Made by a program: the position numbers and the translations under genes. 64,000 bases of DNA, taken from positions 186,001 to 250,000 of the forward strand of contig NZ_BOOC01000011.1 in assembly GCF_016863035.1 (NCBI RefSeq). Direction: 5' to 3'. This DNA is from Microbispora corallina (lineage in GTDB: Bacteria; Actinomycetota; Actinomycetes; Streptosporangiales; Streptosporangiaceae). The notes beneath the pieces were generated by a model. It made no database searches and had not been told where the DNA came from. It saw nothing but the letters and a program-made list of their open reading frames with translations. Shown one piece after another: positions 1 through 7,904 of this stretch (positions are counted from its first letter, which is position 1; every line of letters starts with the position of its first letter).

Positions 1-1
1 T

Positions 2-1306
2 GGGCACGCCTCGTCTGCGCTCGTGCCGGCCCCGCTGGGGAACTCCGTGCGGGCCCCGCTGCGGCCCCCTCTGCCGGCGCTGTCGCCGTCGGCCCTGCGG
101 CGGCTGGAGTCGGCGCGCGCGCTGAGCGACACGCTGTCCCACGGGTCCCGGGACGGCGACGTGGAGGCGGTCGAGCGCGTGCTCCAGGCGAGCCGGCTCG
201 GGCACGCGGCCACGGACGCGGCGACCGACACGGTGGAGAGCGCGCTGCTCGCCCTCGCGTACGGCGGCCACAGCGACCGGGCCGCCTCCTGGTGGGACCT
301 GCTGACGGGCGAGGCGCCGCCGGCGCAGGCCCCGAGCCGTCTGGCCCGGTTGGCCGCGGTCCGCGCCGAGATCGCGATCCGTCAGGGTGACATGCCCGGG
401 GCTGAGCACCACGCCCGGGCCGCGCTCGCCGCCGTCCCGCCCGCGAGCTGGGGCGTCACCGTGGGCGGGCCGCTCGGCAGCCTCGTCCTCGCGCAGACCG
501 CGATGGGCCGCTACGACGCGGCGCGCGAGCATCTCGACCAGCCGGTGGGGGAGGCCGTGTTCCAGACCCGGTACGGCCTGCAGTACCTGCACGCCCGGGG
601 ACGGTACGGCATGGCGGCCGGTCTTCCGGCGCTGGCGCTGCGCGACTTCCAGCTGTGCGGCGAGCTGATGACGAGCTGGGACCTCGACGCGCCGGGCCTG
701 GTGCCGTGGCGCGCGGAGGCGGCGGAGGCTCTCCTGCGGATGGGGCGGCCCGACCAGGCCCGCCTGCTCGTGGAGGCCCAGCTCGCCCGCTGCGGCCCGG
801 ACAGCCCGCGCGAGCGCGGTGTGGCGACCCGGCTGCTCGCCGCCGTCTCCGACCTCCACCAGCGGCCCGTCCTGCTGCGCCAGGCCGTCGACCTGCTGCA
901 GGAGGCGGGGGACCGGTACGAGCTGGCCCGGGCGCTGTGCGACTTCGTCGACGCCTGCAATGCCCTGGGGGAGAACCGGCGGGCGGCGTTGATCGCCACG
1001 CGGGCCCACGCGATGGCGGTCGAGTGCCGCGCCGATCCGCTCACCCTCGCGCTGCCGAGCCGGCCCGAGCCGATCCACGTGCCGGCGCCGCCGTCCCCCG
1101 AGCCCGTCGAGGTGCTGAGCGACGCCGAACGCCGGGTCGCCGCGCTCGCCGCCGCCGGGTACACGAACCGGGAGATCGCCGGGAAGCTCTACATCACGAT
1201 CAGCACGGTCGAGCAGCACCTGACGCGGACGTACCGCAAGCTCAACATCAGCAAGCGGGCCGACCTGCCGTCCAGCCTGGAGTTCGGCGACCACGCCGTC
1301 GCCTGA
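2..1306 (+). CDS. LuxR-family transcriptional regulator, C-terminal part (5' cut by window edge)
   Basis: The frame is open to the left edge, so the true start lies outside and about 434 C-terminal residues are visible. The last ~60 residues are a LuxR/GerE helix-turn-helix (GYTNREIAGKLYIT, then STVEQHLTRTYRKL). The part before it is Ala/Leu-rich and helical, like the TPR-type middle of large LAL-type regulators, whose ATPase domain would be upstream. It probably binds DNA as a transcriptional activator. It could regulate the nearby biosynthetic genes, but about 9 kb of unrelated genes separate it from the PKS operon, so that link is only inference. An internal GTG at position 23 could be mistaken for a start. 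Confidence 0.8.
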   Translation, partial: GHASSALVPAPLGNSVRAPLRPPLPALSPSALRRLESARALSDTLSHGSRDGDVEAVERVLQASRLGHAATDAATDTVESALLALAYGGHSDRAASWWDLLTGEAPPAQAPSRLARLAAVRAEIAIRQGDMPGAEHHARAALAAVPPASWGVTVGGPLGSLVLAQTAMGRYDAAREHLDQPVGEAVFQTRYGLQYLHARGRYGMAAGLPALALRDFQLCGELMTSWDLDAPGLVPWRAEAAEALLRMGRPDQARLLVEAQLARCGPDSPRERGVATRLLAAVSDLHQRPVLLRQAVDLLQEAGDRYELARALCDFVDACNALGENRRAALIATRAHAMAVECRADPLTLALPSRPEPIHVPAPPSPEPVEVLSDAERRVAALAAAGYTNREIAGKLYITISTVEQHLTRTYRKLNISKRADLPSSLEFGDHAVA

Positions 1307-1459
1307 GCGACGCCTTCGTCCCGTCCCTTCGGCCGACGCCGACGCCGAGGCCGCGGCGACCGGGGGCCGTGAGAGGCGGGCGGGGTGCGCACGCGGGAGG
1401 ATGCGGCCGCCCGCCCACGCGGGCGACGCTCGAGGCGTCGCCGAGTCGCGGGAGGTCCG

Positions 1460-1672
1460 ATGGACGACGCGCCGTTGATCCGGGTGGTTCGCGGGAACCC
1501 GACGCCCGAGGAGATCGCCGCGCTGCTCATGGTGATCAGCGCCGGTGCGGCCGCCTCCCGGACGGAGGAGGACGCGCGCGACGCGGCCGAGGACCGGGCG
1601 CGCCGCGCCCGCCTGCTGCGCGGCCCCGTCGTCCCGGGCCCCGGCGCCTGGCGCGCCGCCGTCATCCGCTGA
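1460..1672 (+). CDS. Acyl-CoA carboxylase epsilon subunit-like small protein
   Basis: A 70-residue protein whose N-terminal stretch (IRVVRGNPTPEEIAALL) matches the conserved core of actinobacterial acyl-CoA carboxylase epsilon subunits (AccE/PccE). The C-terminal part is Arg/Ala-rich and ends in a Trp-containing tail typical of the family. These subunits bind and stimulate the biotin-dependent alpha-beta carboxylase that makes malonyl- or methylmalonyl-CoA. The ATG is preceded by GGAGG at a good distance. No alpha or beta subunit lies beside it here, although partners are usually adjacent to the epsilon gene. It may serve a carboxylase encoded elsewhere and help supply malonyl-CoA for the polyketide. 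Confidence 0.75.
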   Translation: MDDAPLIRVVRGNPTPEEIAALLMVISAGAAASRTEEDARDAAEDRARRARLLRGPVVPGPGAWRAAVIR

Positions 1673-1830
1673 CGTCCGGGACCGTACGGCGTCCTGGGGC
1701 TGCCGGGAGAACAGGTACCACGGACGAGACAGCGGCCTGGACGGGACAGGCCGCCACAGCGCGTGCCCCGGACACCGCCCCCGGTAACCCGCCGCGGGCG
1801 GGCGCGGGCGCGGACCGGGCCACGGAACGG

Positions 1831-4800
1831 TTATCCGCCCTCGTGTGTTCGTTGGGCGGCGGCACGGGCCCGTTGGCGGTGGATCTTGCTGAATCTCTCG
1901 TCTCCCGCTATCGCGGCGAGCTTCGCCATTCCCCGCGCGGGGTCCAGCGTGGCGAGAAGTTCCGCCGCGTCGACGGACTGCCACTGCTCGTCCCTTGGCA
2001 GGTAGGTGCCCGGGGACGGCGTGGCCAGCGTTTCCAGGATCTCCCTGTGGCGCGGCAGACGGAGCTTCACCAGGACCGGAAGGTAGTAGGCCGACCAGTC
2101 GCGGTCGAACGCGGAGTCGGCGGCGAGTTCGGCCAGCAGCCGGGGGCCACGCGGATCACCGTGCTCCGTGAGCTGAAACGCGGCCTCGATCCGGTGGAAT
2201 CCGCGCTCCGACGCCTCGAACAGCGCCATGAGGCGGCTCACGCCTGAGGGGTCGCCGAGTTCCGCCAGGGCGCCGGCCGCCTGGATCCGCCAGGACAACC
2301 ACAGATCGGTGTCGCCGGCCATCTCGGCGAGAATCTCCGAACCCTGCGGGTCGCCCTGGCGGGCCAGCGTCAGCGCGGCCTCGACGCGCCTCGGCTCGAA
2401 CACACCGGTATTGGCCGCGACCTTCGTGATTTTCTCACGGCCGCGCGGATCCCCCAGGTCGGCCAGCAGCCGGGCTGCCTTGACCTCCATGTCGGTGCTC
2501 TGGTCTCGGACGTTGAGCACCCGCGCCAGGCCGTCCGTAGTCATCGGCACCGTGGCCGGGACCAGCGGGACGAAGCCGTCGGCGACGATCTCGGCGATCA
2601 CGGAGAGGGCGTCGAGGTCGCGCTGGGAGACATACTTGCTCAACCGGCTCTGTTGGTACCGCCTGCGTGGTTCCCAGTACGAGCGCCACGCGGTGCGGAG
2701 GAACGGCCAGACGGGGGGAAGCCGTGCCCACGAGGACGCGACGTTCAGCAAGGCCTTCTCCAGCCGCACCATGTAGGCGAGATCGGCCTGCCAGAACCCG
2801 ATCAGGAACAGCGTGTGGGAGTCGAACGCGTACGGCGACGGAATCCGCTTGCCGCGGCGGCCGAACAGCTCGCGGAACCGTTCCTCACTGGCCACCGGGT
2901 CGGCGGCGATGGCCCGGGCGGACAGGAACTCCATCAGGGTCTGGTGCAGGAAGTCCAGATCGCCCGCCCGTTCCGTGAGCACGCCGCTCCGCCGGAGGAC
3001 GGCCCGGACCAGGTCCTCCCATTCGGCGTGCCGCATCGCGGGCGGGCGCGAGGACGCCACCCACTGAGCGACGATCGTCGCCGCCGGCCGTCCGTCCTCC
3101 TGGGTCCAGCGCGTCCGAGCCAGCCGGGGCAGCGTGTCGAACACCCGCCGCACCACCTCGCCGGGATCGGTGCCGTACTGGTCCAGGACCGACCGCGCCT
3201 GGGCGATCAGCCCGGAGGCGCCGGAATGGGCGTGGGCGGCGAGCAGGTCGAGGAACGCGCGGTACAGGCCGTGCCGTCCTCTCGGGAGCGGCCGGATCGG
3301 GTCGGCCATGTACAGCTGGCACAGCATGGTCGCCAGCAAGGGACTGCGGACCAGCGCCGGAGGGCGGATGTCGGCGACGCGGAGCATGAAGTCACGGACG
3401 GCCGTCTCAGGGTCGGGTGAGCCGGCCAGCCAGCCGCGCGCCAGGTCGGCCAACTGCCCGGCGTCGAAGGGCAGCAGCTCATAGGTGTCGCCGGGGGCCA
3501 CGGTGAGCAGGTCCGCCAGCTCCGGCCCGTGCAGGGGCCTGCTGGCGACCGCGAACCGGTACGGTCCCTCCCGTTGCGCGCGCAGCGCGGCCAGCACCGC
3601 GGCCCTGCGCTCGGCGTCGAGGACCTCGTCCAGGCCGTCCACCAGGACCAGCCAGCGCTCGCCCGGCAGCGGCGGGGCCGCGAAGACCTCGGCGGGCAGG
3701 TCCGCGCGCAGAAGTCCGCCGAGATCGGCCGCGACGGCGGCGGCGATCCTGGTGGAGAGCGCCCCGGGACCGGTCAGGTCGGCGGCGAGCAGCCGCACGG
3801 GGGCGCCGATCGACGGTCCTACCCGCTCGCCGGTCTCGCGCCGCGCCAGCCAGCGCGTGGCCAGGTCGATCAGCGTGGTGCGCAGCAGGCTGGACTTTCC
3901 CGCACCGGGACCGCCGATCACGACGACGTCGTGATCGGCGACCAGGACGTCCTCCGCGGGCGTGCGCTCGCGGCGCGGCGGGATCGGCCCCGATGGGATC
4001 GTGCCGTCCACCGCCGGCTCGGCACCGGTTCCCTCGCCGGGCGGGGCCGCATCGGATAACCGCTGCGTGTGGTGGCGCACGTAGACCTGCGACAACGGCG
4101 GCCTCGGGGTGCCGGGCAGCACTCCGGGATAGGGGTGGTCCTCTGCGCGGGCGGCCGCCGCGGCCAGGTAGGCGGCCAGCCGGGGCCCCGGGAAGCGCCA
4201 TCCGCCCGCCGTCACCTGCTCGTCGGTGAGGGACGCGAGCCAGTCCAGGTACGGCGCGGCGCCCTCGCCGTCGTAGCGAGCCTCAGGGCAGCGGGCCAGG
4301 ATCGCCGAGATCGGAATCAGGTGGGCGCTGCCCGCCATGTCGGAGGTGGACAGCATGCCGCACACACCGCCGGTGCGGGTGTCCACCACCGGGCTTCCGC
4401 TGTAGCCGCGGCCGACAGGAGTGCCGTACACGCGGGGAAGTTCGAAGGCCTCGTCCCGGCTGCGCCGCGAGTCGCCCTGGTAGGTGAACGTGGCGTGCTG
4501 CCCGCCGCGGAACGCGCCCGCCGGGTGGCCGAAGGTCCACATGACGTCGTGGGGCCGCATGGCGGACGAGGTCGCCACGGGAGCGACGGCCACATCGCGG
4601 TGCGCCCGCAGCAGTGCCAGGTCCAGACCCGTGGCGGGGTCGCGGAAGCAGCGTTCCGGATCGCTCCTCAGCTCGACGTCGAGGTCCAGCGCGACCACCC
4701 GGCCGTGGACGACCGGCGCGGGCGTCTCACCCGGGCCGGCGACGACATGGGCGCAGGTCGCCACCACTCCGGGGGCGACGAAGAAGCCGGTGCCCTCCGC

Positions 4801-4866
4801 GGCGCCGCCGGACGAGGGCGCCGCGAGCGCCACGGTCGCCCGTCTCAGCAGCGCCTCCCAGCTCAT
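1831..4866 (-). CDS. Trypsin-like protease / NACHT-type NTPase / HEAT-repeat protein
   Basis: A 1011-residue multidomain protein. Residues ~1-200 form a trypsin-like serine protease with a plausible triad: His40 (ATCAHVV), Asp82 (GLDLALL) and Ser156 (GYSGSP). Residues ~310-470 are a STAND/NACHT-type NTPase with Walker A VIGGPGAGKSSLL (Lys324) and Walker B LVLVDGLDEV (Asp410). A helical middle region follows, then HEAT-like repeats in the last ~250 residues, each marked by a GDP(R/Q/S)G turn. There is no signal peptide, so it should be cytoplasmic. This architecture belongs to the NTP-dependent conflict (immunity-like) proteins of multicellular bacteria. The gene sits 7 bp after the small Trypco-like gene and is surely co-transcribed with it. 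The trigger and the protease target are unknown. Confidence 0.85.
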   Translation of the reverse strand: MSWEALLRRATVALAAPSSGGAAEGTGFFVAPGVVATCAHVVAGPGETPAPVVHGRVVALDLDVELRSDPERCFRDPATGLDLALLRAHRDVAVAPVATSSAMRPHDVMWTFGHPAGAFRGGQHATFTYQGDSRRSRDEAFELPRVYGTPVGRGYSGSPVVDTRTGGVCGMLSTSDMAGSAHLIPISAILARCPEARYDGEGAAPYLDWLASLTDEQVTAGGWRFPGPRLAAYLAAAAARAEDHPYPGVLPGTPRPPLSQVYVRHHTQRLSDAAPPGEGTGAEPAVDGTIPSGPIPPRRERTPAEDVLVADHDVVVIGGPGAGKSSLLRTTLIDLATRWLARRETGERVGPSIGAPVRLLAADLTGPGALSTRIAAAVAADLGGLLRADLPAEVFAAPPLPGERWLVLVDGLDEVLDAERRAAVLAALRAQREGPYRFAVASRPLHGPELADLLTVAPGDTYELLPFDAGQLADLARGWLAGSPDPETAVRDFMLRVADIRPPALVRSPLLATMLCQLYMADPIRPLPRGRHGLYRAFLDLLAAHAHSGASGLIAQARSVLDQYGTDPGEVVRRVFDTLPRLARTRWTQEDGRPAATIVAQWVASSRPPAMRHAEWEDLVRAVLRRSGVLTERAGDLDFLHQTLMEFLSARAIAADPVASEERFRELFGRRGKRIPSPYAFDSHTLFLIGFWQADLAYMVRLEKALLNVASSWARLPPVWPFLRTAWRSYWEPRRRYQQSRLSKYVSQRDLDALSVIAEIVADGFVPLVPATVPMTTDGLARVLNVRDQSTDMEVKAARLLADLGDPRGREKITKVAANTGVFEPRRVEAALTLARQGDPQGSEILAEMAGDTDLWLSWRIQAAGALAELGDPSGVSRLMALFEASERGFHRIEAAFQLTEHGDPRGPRLLAELAADSAFDRDWSAYYLPVLVKLRLPRHREILETLATPSPGTYLPRDEQWQSVDAAELLATLDPARGMAKLAAIAGDERFSKIHRQRARAAAQRTHEGG

Positions 4867-4873
4867 GACCGGC

Positions 4874-5212
4874 TCATGACCGGGGCCCGGCCCACTCCAA
4901 GGTCACCTTGAAGGCCGAGGTGGCGGACGCCTTGCCCACCACCGCGACGAACGACCCGGACTCCACGGTGAAGTCACAGCCGAACTCCACGGATGCCGAG
5001 GACGCCTCCGTCTGCCTGAGCCGTTCTCCGACGGCCCTGGCGACGCCCATCAGACCGTCCAGGGCGTCCTCCAAGCGGGGCGGGCGGAACGCGATGTCCT
5101 CCTCATCGAGGGCCGCCGGGTCCTGGCCCGCCGGCCGCCCGCGCACCGTCACATAGACGAGCGTCTCCCCGATCCGCACCGGGACCAGCGCGGTCCCGTC
5201 GTCCTCCGCCAT
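4874..5212 (-). CDS. Trypsin-co-occurring (Trypco/CU044_2847-like) small protein
   Basis: A 112-residue protein beginning with a β-strand-rich segment (LVPVRIGETLVYVTV), followed by an acidic helical segment (DALDGLMGVARAVGERLR) and a strand-rich C-terminus containing VEFGCDFTVESG. Small proteins of this type (trypsin-co-occurring domain, CU044_2847 family) are found next to trypsin-like proteases in actinobacterial conflict operons, which fits its place 7 bp upstream of the trypsin-NACHT gene. It may be a protease substrate, sensor or effector. The role is inferred from family and neighbourhood only. The ATG follows a GGTGAAGG ribosome-binding site. Confidence 0.7.
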   Translation of the reverse strand: MAEDDGTALVPVRIGETLVYVTVRGRPAGQDPAALDEEDIAFRPPRLEDALDGLMGVARAVGERLRQTEASSASVEFGCDFTVESGSFVAVVGKASATSAFKVTLEWAGPRS

Positions 5213-5281
5213 CCTTCACCCCTTGGGTCCAACAGGAGGGTGACCGGGGTCACCCTCCGGCTTCAGCGGGTCCGGGCGTCC

Positions 5282-6565
5282 TCAGTGTGCCAGGCGCGTC
5301 CCCACGGGTGAAAGCGCCTGACGATGGCGGTCGCGGCCGGCCCTACAGCGTCGACTCGATAAGGCGTTGACGATCGCGGCGAGCCTGGGGCCCTGGTCCT
5401 CCTGGACGAAGTGGCCCGCGTCGGCGATGGTGGTGTGCGGTTGGCCGTGGGCGCCCGGAATGCGCTCGCGCAACCACTGGTCGGGATTGGGGACGGCGTA
5501 GCTCGGGTCGTCGGTGTTCGGCGCCTGCGGCAGCAGGATCACGTGGTCGCTGAACGCGCACAGGAACGGTGTGGACAGTGTCTGCAGCACGGCCCACGCG
5601 TTGCGATTGGGAACGGTGGCCTCGTCCCAGGCCGTGATGGGCACCAGGAGGGGGAACTGGCGGGCGCCCTGCCGATAGGTCTCATCCGGGAACGGCGCGT
5701 CGTATCCGGCCTTCACCGCCGGACTGAGCTCGCCGATCGTGCCCGCCTCGACGACGGAGCCGGCGTCGAACGGGTCGGCCCGCTGGCTGTACTGCGTCCA
5801 CGCGTGGAAGGCCCGGCCGACGTCCTGGTCCCCGGTCGGCAGATAGGTGTTCGTCGCCACCACACGGCGGAACCGTCCGGGGTGCTCGGCCAGCAGTCGC
5901 AGGCCCAGCAAACCACCCCAGTCGTGGCACACCATGGTCACGTCGTGCAGGTCGAGCCTGTCGAACACCGCTTCGCGCAGCCAGTCCACATGACGCTGGT
6001 AGGTGTACGCGAAACGGGACGCGGGCTTGTCGGAGCGGCCGAAGCCGACCAGGTCGGGGGCGACGCAGCGATGCCCGGCGGCCACGAGCGGCGGGATCAC
6101 GTGCCGGTACAGATAACTCCAGGACGGTTCCCCGTGCAGCAGCAGGATCGTCTGCCCGGACGGCCTCACCGCGGCAGCCGGCCGCTCGTCGACGTAATGC
6201 ATCCGCAGCCGGACACCGGAGCCGTCGCCGGCGTCGACGTGGACGTAGTGCGGCTCGAACGGGTAGTCGGCCAGGTTACGGAATCGGGACTCCGGCGTCC
6301 GCACCACCTTCATGTGAGGGGCCGGTGCCGATCGCGGCTGCCCGTCATGCGCCGAGGGCGGGAATCGGAGCAGACCGCTCGCCGCGGCGGCGGTCCCGGC
6401 GCCGAGCATGTGGCGGCGAGTCAGGAAGGCCGGCGCGGAGGCGTCGTCACGGTCGTCTGGGCGATGTGCGCATGTATTCCTCGCTGTCTCCGGTTCACAG
6501 GCATGGTTAGGCCGTACGGGACGGACCCTGGCGTGTCGACGGCGAGGTCGATCAGCCGCCAACAT
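5282..6565 (-). CDS. Haloalkane dehalogenase-like alpha/beta hydrolase with Tat-like leader
   Basis: The catalytic part begins near MKVVRTPESRFRNL and shows the haloalkane dehalogenase pattern: HGEPSWSYLYRH after the oxyanion strand, nucleophile Asp in CHDWGG, and catalytic His in AGHFVQED. Upstream lies a twin-arginine-like leader (LTRRHMLGAGTAAAAS), which suggests export. The start is uncertain: no candidate has a clear ribosome-binding site. The ATG at 6565 gives an over-long N-terminus, and ATGs at 6409 and 6313 are alternatives. The gene is divergent from a TetR regulator, and an operator-like inverted repeat sits at its upstream end, so TetR control is likely. An epoxide hydrolase or other α/β hydrolase activity cannot be excluded. 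Confidence 0.75.
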   Translation of the reverse strand: MLAADRPRRRHARVRPVRPNHACEPETARNTCAHRPDDRDDASAPAFLTRRHMLGAGTAAAASGLLRFPPSAHDGQPRSAPAPHMKVVRTPESRFRNLADYPFEPHYVHVDAGDGSGVRLRMHYVDERPAAAVRPSGQTILLLHGEPSWSYLYRHVIPPLVAAGHRCVAPDLVGFGRSDKPASRFAYTYQRHVDWLREAVFDRLDLHDVTMVCHDWGGLLGLRLLAEHPGRFRRVVATNTYLPTGDQDVGRAFHAWTQYSQRADPFDAGSVVEAGTIGELSPAVKAGYDAPFPDETYRQGARQFPLLVPITAWDEATVPNRNAWAVLQTLSTPFLCAFSDHVILLPQAPNTDDPSYAVPNPDQWLRERIPGAHGQPHTTIADAGHFVQEDQGPRLAAIVNALSSRRCRAGRDRHRQALSPVGTRLAH

Positions 6566-6580
6566 GAACACATATGTTCA
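6565..6580. promoter_or_regulatory. Operator-like inverted repeat left of tetR
   Basis: The sequence is TGAACA-CATA-TGTTCA followed by GGTT. It matches the repeat at 7596-7610 in both half-sites, spacer length and the trailing GGTT. It lies between the divergent hydrolase and TetR genes, so it is probably the TetR repressor's site. It extends into the longest possible hydrolase reading frame, which argues against the earliest start. Confidence 0.6.
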
Positions 6581-6602
6581 GGTTTTGACGCTACCATCAA
6601 AT

Positions 6603-6628
6603 CGAACATCTGCGTCCGACTTAGTGCT
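6603..6628. promoter_or_regulatory. Copy 1 of a 26-bp repeated promoter-like element
   Basis: This starts with CGAACA and ends in CGACTTAGTGCT. It is about 20/26 identical to 7558-7583, in the same orientation, with the last 12 bases identical. Both copies sit close to the TGAACA/TGTTCA operators flanking the TetR gene. It may be a second half of the operator region or a promoter element. Its function is inferred only from this repetition. Confidence 0.45.
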
Positions 6629-6744
6629 CCTTGCGGAGCGCTGGACGTCGCCGTCAGGGCGGGGAAGCGGCACGCGGGTGGCAACGTGAACTAGACTGTT
6701 CGAGTTGTTTGGGAACGTGGGCTCGGGGAGCACGGGAGCGGAAG

Positions 6745-7395
6745 ATGGCAGCCACATCGCGCGGCGCCGGCGACAGGTCGGGGTCCGCGCAGGCCCCCGC
6801 GGCGCAGACCGAGCGGCGAGCGGACGCCCGGCGCAACATCAGGTCCATCCTGGACGCGGCCCAGCTCTGCCTGGCCCGCGACGCCGACGCCAGCGTCGCC
6901 GACATCGCCAAGGCGGCGGGGGTCGGCCGGGTCACGCTCTACGGGCACTTCAAGACCCGGGCAGACCTCGTCGACGCCGTCCTGACGCGCACGATGGAGC
7001 AGTCCGACGCCGCGCTCGACGCGACCGACACCACCGGTGACCCGGGCCAGGCGCTGACCCGGCTCGTCGGCGCCTCCTGGCAGATCGTGCACCAGTTCCA
7101 CTCCGTGCTTCAGGCCGCCCAGCGCGAACTGCCCCCGGAACGGATCCGGGCCGTGCACGACCGGACCCTGCAACGGGTCCAGACGATCGTCGACAACGGG
7201 CGGCGCGCCGGCGTCTTCCGCGACGACCTGCCCGAGAGGTGGCTCGTCACGACCGTGTTCAGCCTGATGCACGCCGCGGCGGAGGACACCGCCGCCGGCA
7301 GGCTGGACGCCGGCGACGCCGCGCGCGTCGTCTCGGCGACACTGCTCGCCGCCCTCACCGCGCCCGGCGCGGCCGTCCCCACGCCGGCCCCGTAA
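6745..7395 (+). CDS. TetR/AcrR-family transcriptional regulator
   Basis: A 216-residue protein. The N-terminal helix-turn-helix covers roughly residues 27-75 (ILDAAQLCLARDADASVADIAKAAGVGRVTLYGHFKTRADLV). The C-terminal helical ligand domain resembles TetR members controlling hydrolases and exporters. The chosen ATG follows GGGAGCGGAAG, and an in-frame upstream extension lacks TetR features. The gene lies between two near-identical inverted repeats (6565-6580 and 7596-7610), so it probably represses the divergent hydrolase and the downstream leader/MFS transcript as well as itself. A small-molecule inducer is expected but unknown. Confidence 0.88.
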   Translation: MAATSRGAGDRSGSAQAPAAQTERRADARRNIRSILDAAQLCLARDADASVADIAKAAGVGRVTLYGHFKTRADLVDAVLTRTMEQSDAALDATDTTGDPGQALTRLVGASWQIVHQFHSVLQAAQRELPPERIRAVHDRTLQRVQTIVDNGRRAGVFRDDLPERWLVTTVFSLMHAAAEDTAAGRLDAGDAARVVSATLLAALTAPGAAVPTPAP

Positions 7396-7557
7396 CCGCC
7401 GGCGTCACCGGGAAGCCCTCGTCGCACCTGCCGTGGCTCGGCACGGTCACCGCCAGGTCACAAGGCGCCAGACCTTTTCGCCCGATGCGCTTCGGCGTGC
7501 CCGCCGCGCCGCCGGCCGGCCTCACCGGCGCGCTGTGACCCTCGTCACGCATCATTC

Positions 7558-7583
7558 CGAACACGGATGTACGACTTAGTGCT
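7558..7583. promoter_or_regulatory. Copy 2 of the 26-bp repeated promoter-like element
   Basis: This is the second copy of the element at 6603-6628 (CGAACA at the left, CGACTTAGTGCT at the right), 12 bp before the operator at 7596-7610. Its place just upstream of the leader ORF suggests it forms part of the promoter for the MFS transcript. Confidence 0.45.
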
Positions 7584-7595
7584 AGGGTGAAACCC

Positions 7596-7610
7596 GAACA
7601 TGGTTGTTCA
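7596..7610. promoter_or_regulatory. Operator-like inverted repeat ahead of the leader/MFS transcript
   Basis: GAACA-TGGT-TGTTC(A) followed by GGTT has the same half-sites, 4-bp spacer and 3' GGTT as the site at 6565-6580. It probably gives the TetR protein control over the MFS exporter transcript. Confidence 0.55.
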
Positions 7611-7709
7611 GGTTACCGGAGGTCATGTCGCGCCCGCGCTCGCCGCTGACGCACTGCTCCGGAGCATCTCGCGGCAGAAGACTTCCTACCTGTGGGGAGG
7701 TGAATCGCC

Positions 7710-7745
7710 ATGACCTCGTACCCCCTGGGCTGGTTCCCGCGGTAG
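7710..7745 (+). CDS. Putative 11-residue leader peptide upstream of MFS exporter
   Basis: A minimal reading frame encoding MTSYPLGWFPR and a TAG stop. It is preceded by a very strong ribosome-binding site (GGGGAGGTGA, 9 nt from the ATG). It lies 57 bp before a 14-bp perfect hairpin and 160 bp before the MFS gene. The arrangement of short ORF, hairpin and drug exporter is that of ribosome-mediated attenuation leaders. The codons for Pro-Leu-Gly (7722-7729) can pair with the 5' arm of the hairpin (7807-7814) at 7 of 8 positions, which offers an alternative fold. A RiPP precursor is another reading, but no maturation enzyme is adjacent. Confidence 0.5.
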   Translation: MTSYPLGWFPR

Positions 7746-7802
7746 ACAGGCACGACCCAACAAGTTGATCTCAGTCCGATTCGGTCACGAGATCGTCGCG
7801 TC

Positions 7803-7844
7803 GGGTCCGAGGGGCGCAGTGCCTACGTGCCGCCCCTCGGACCC
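7803..7844 (+). promoter_or_regulatory. Attenuator-like hairpin before the MFS gene
   Basis: Perfect 14-bp stem: 7803-7816 (GGGTCCGAGGGGCG) pairs with 7831-7844 (CGCCCCTCGGACCC) across a 14-nt loop. There is no U-tract, which is common for actinobacterial terminators. It lies between the 11-codon leader and the exporter start. That place fits transcription attenuation better than simple termination, because no full gene ends just before it. Confidence 0.6.
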
Positions 7845-7904
7845 GGCCTCGGCGCCCGCGGGAACCTGCCGTGACCGTCATGACAGGGAAGCGCGAACCA
7901 CCGC

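Noticed and set aside
7710-7745. The 11-residue peptide as a RiPP precursor
   Set aside because: No adjacent cyclase, protease or radical-SAM enzyme. The hairpin and exporter downstream fit attenuation better.
7625-7756. A 43-codon frame overlapping the 11-codon leader in another phase
   Set aside because: Its ATG lies only 2 nt from GGAGG, too close for good initiation. The composition is not protein-like, whereas the 11-codon ORF has a strong, well-spaced site.
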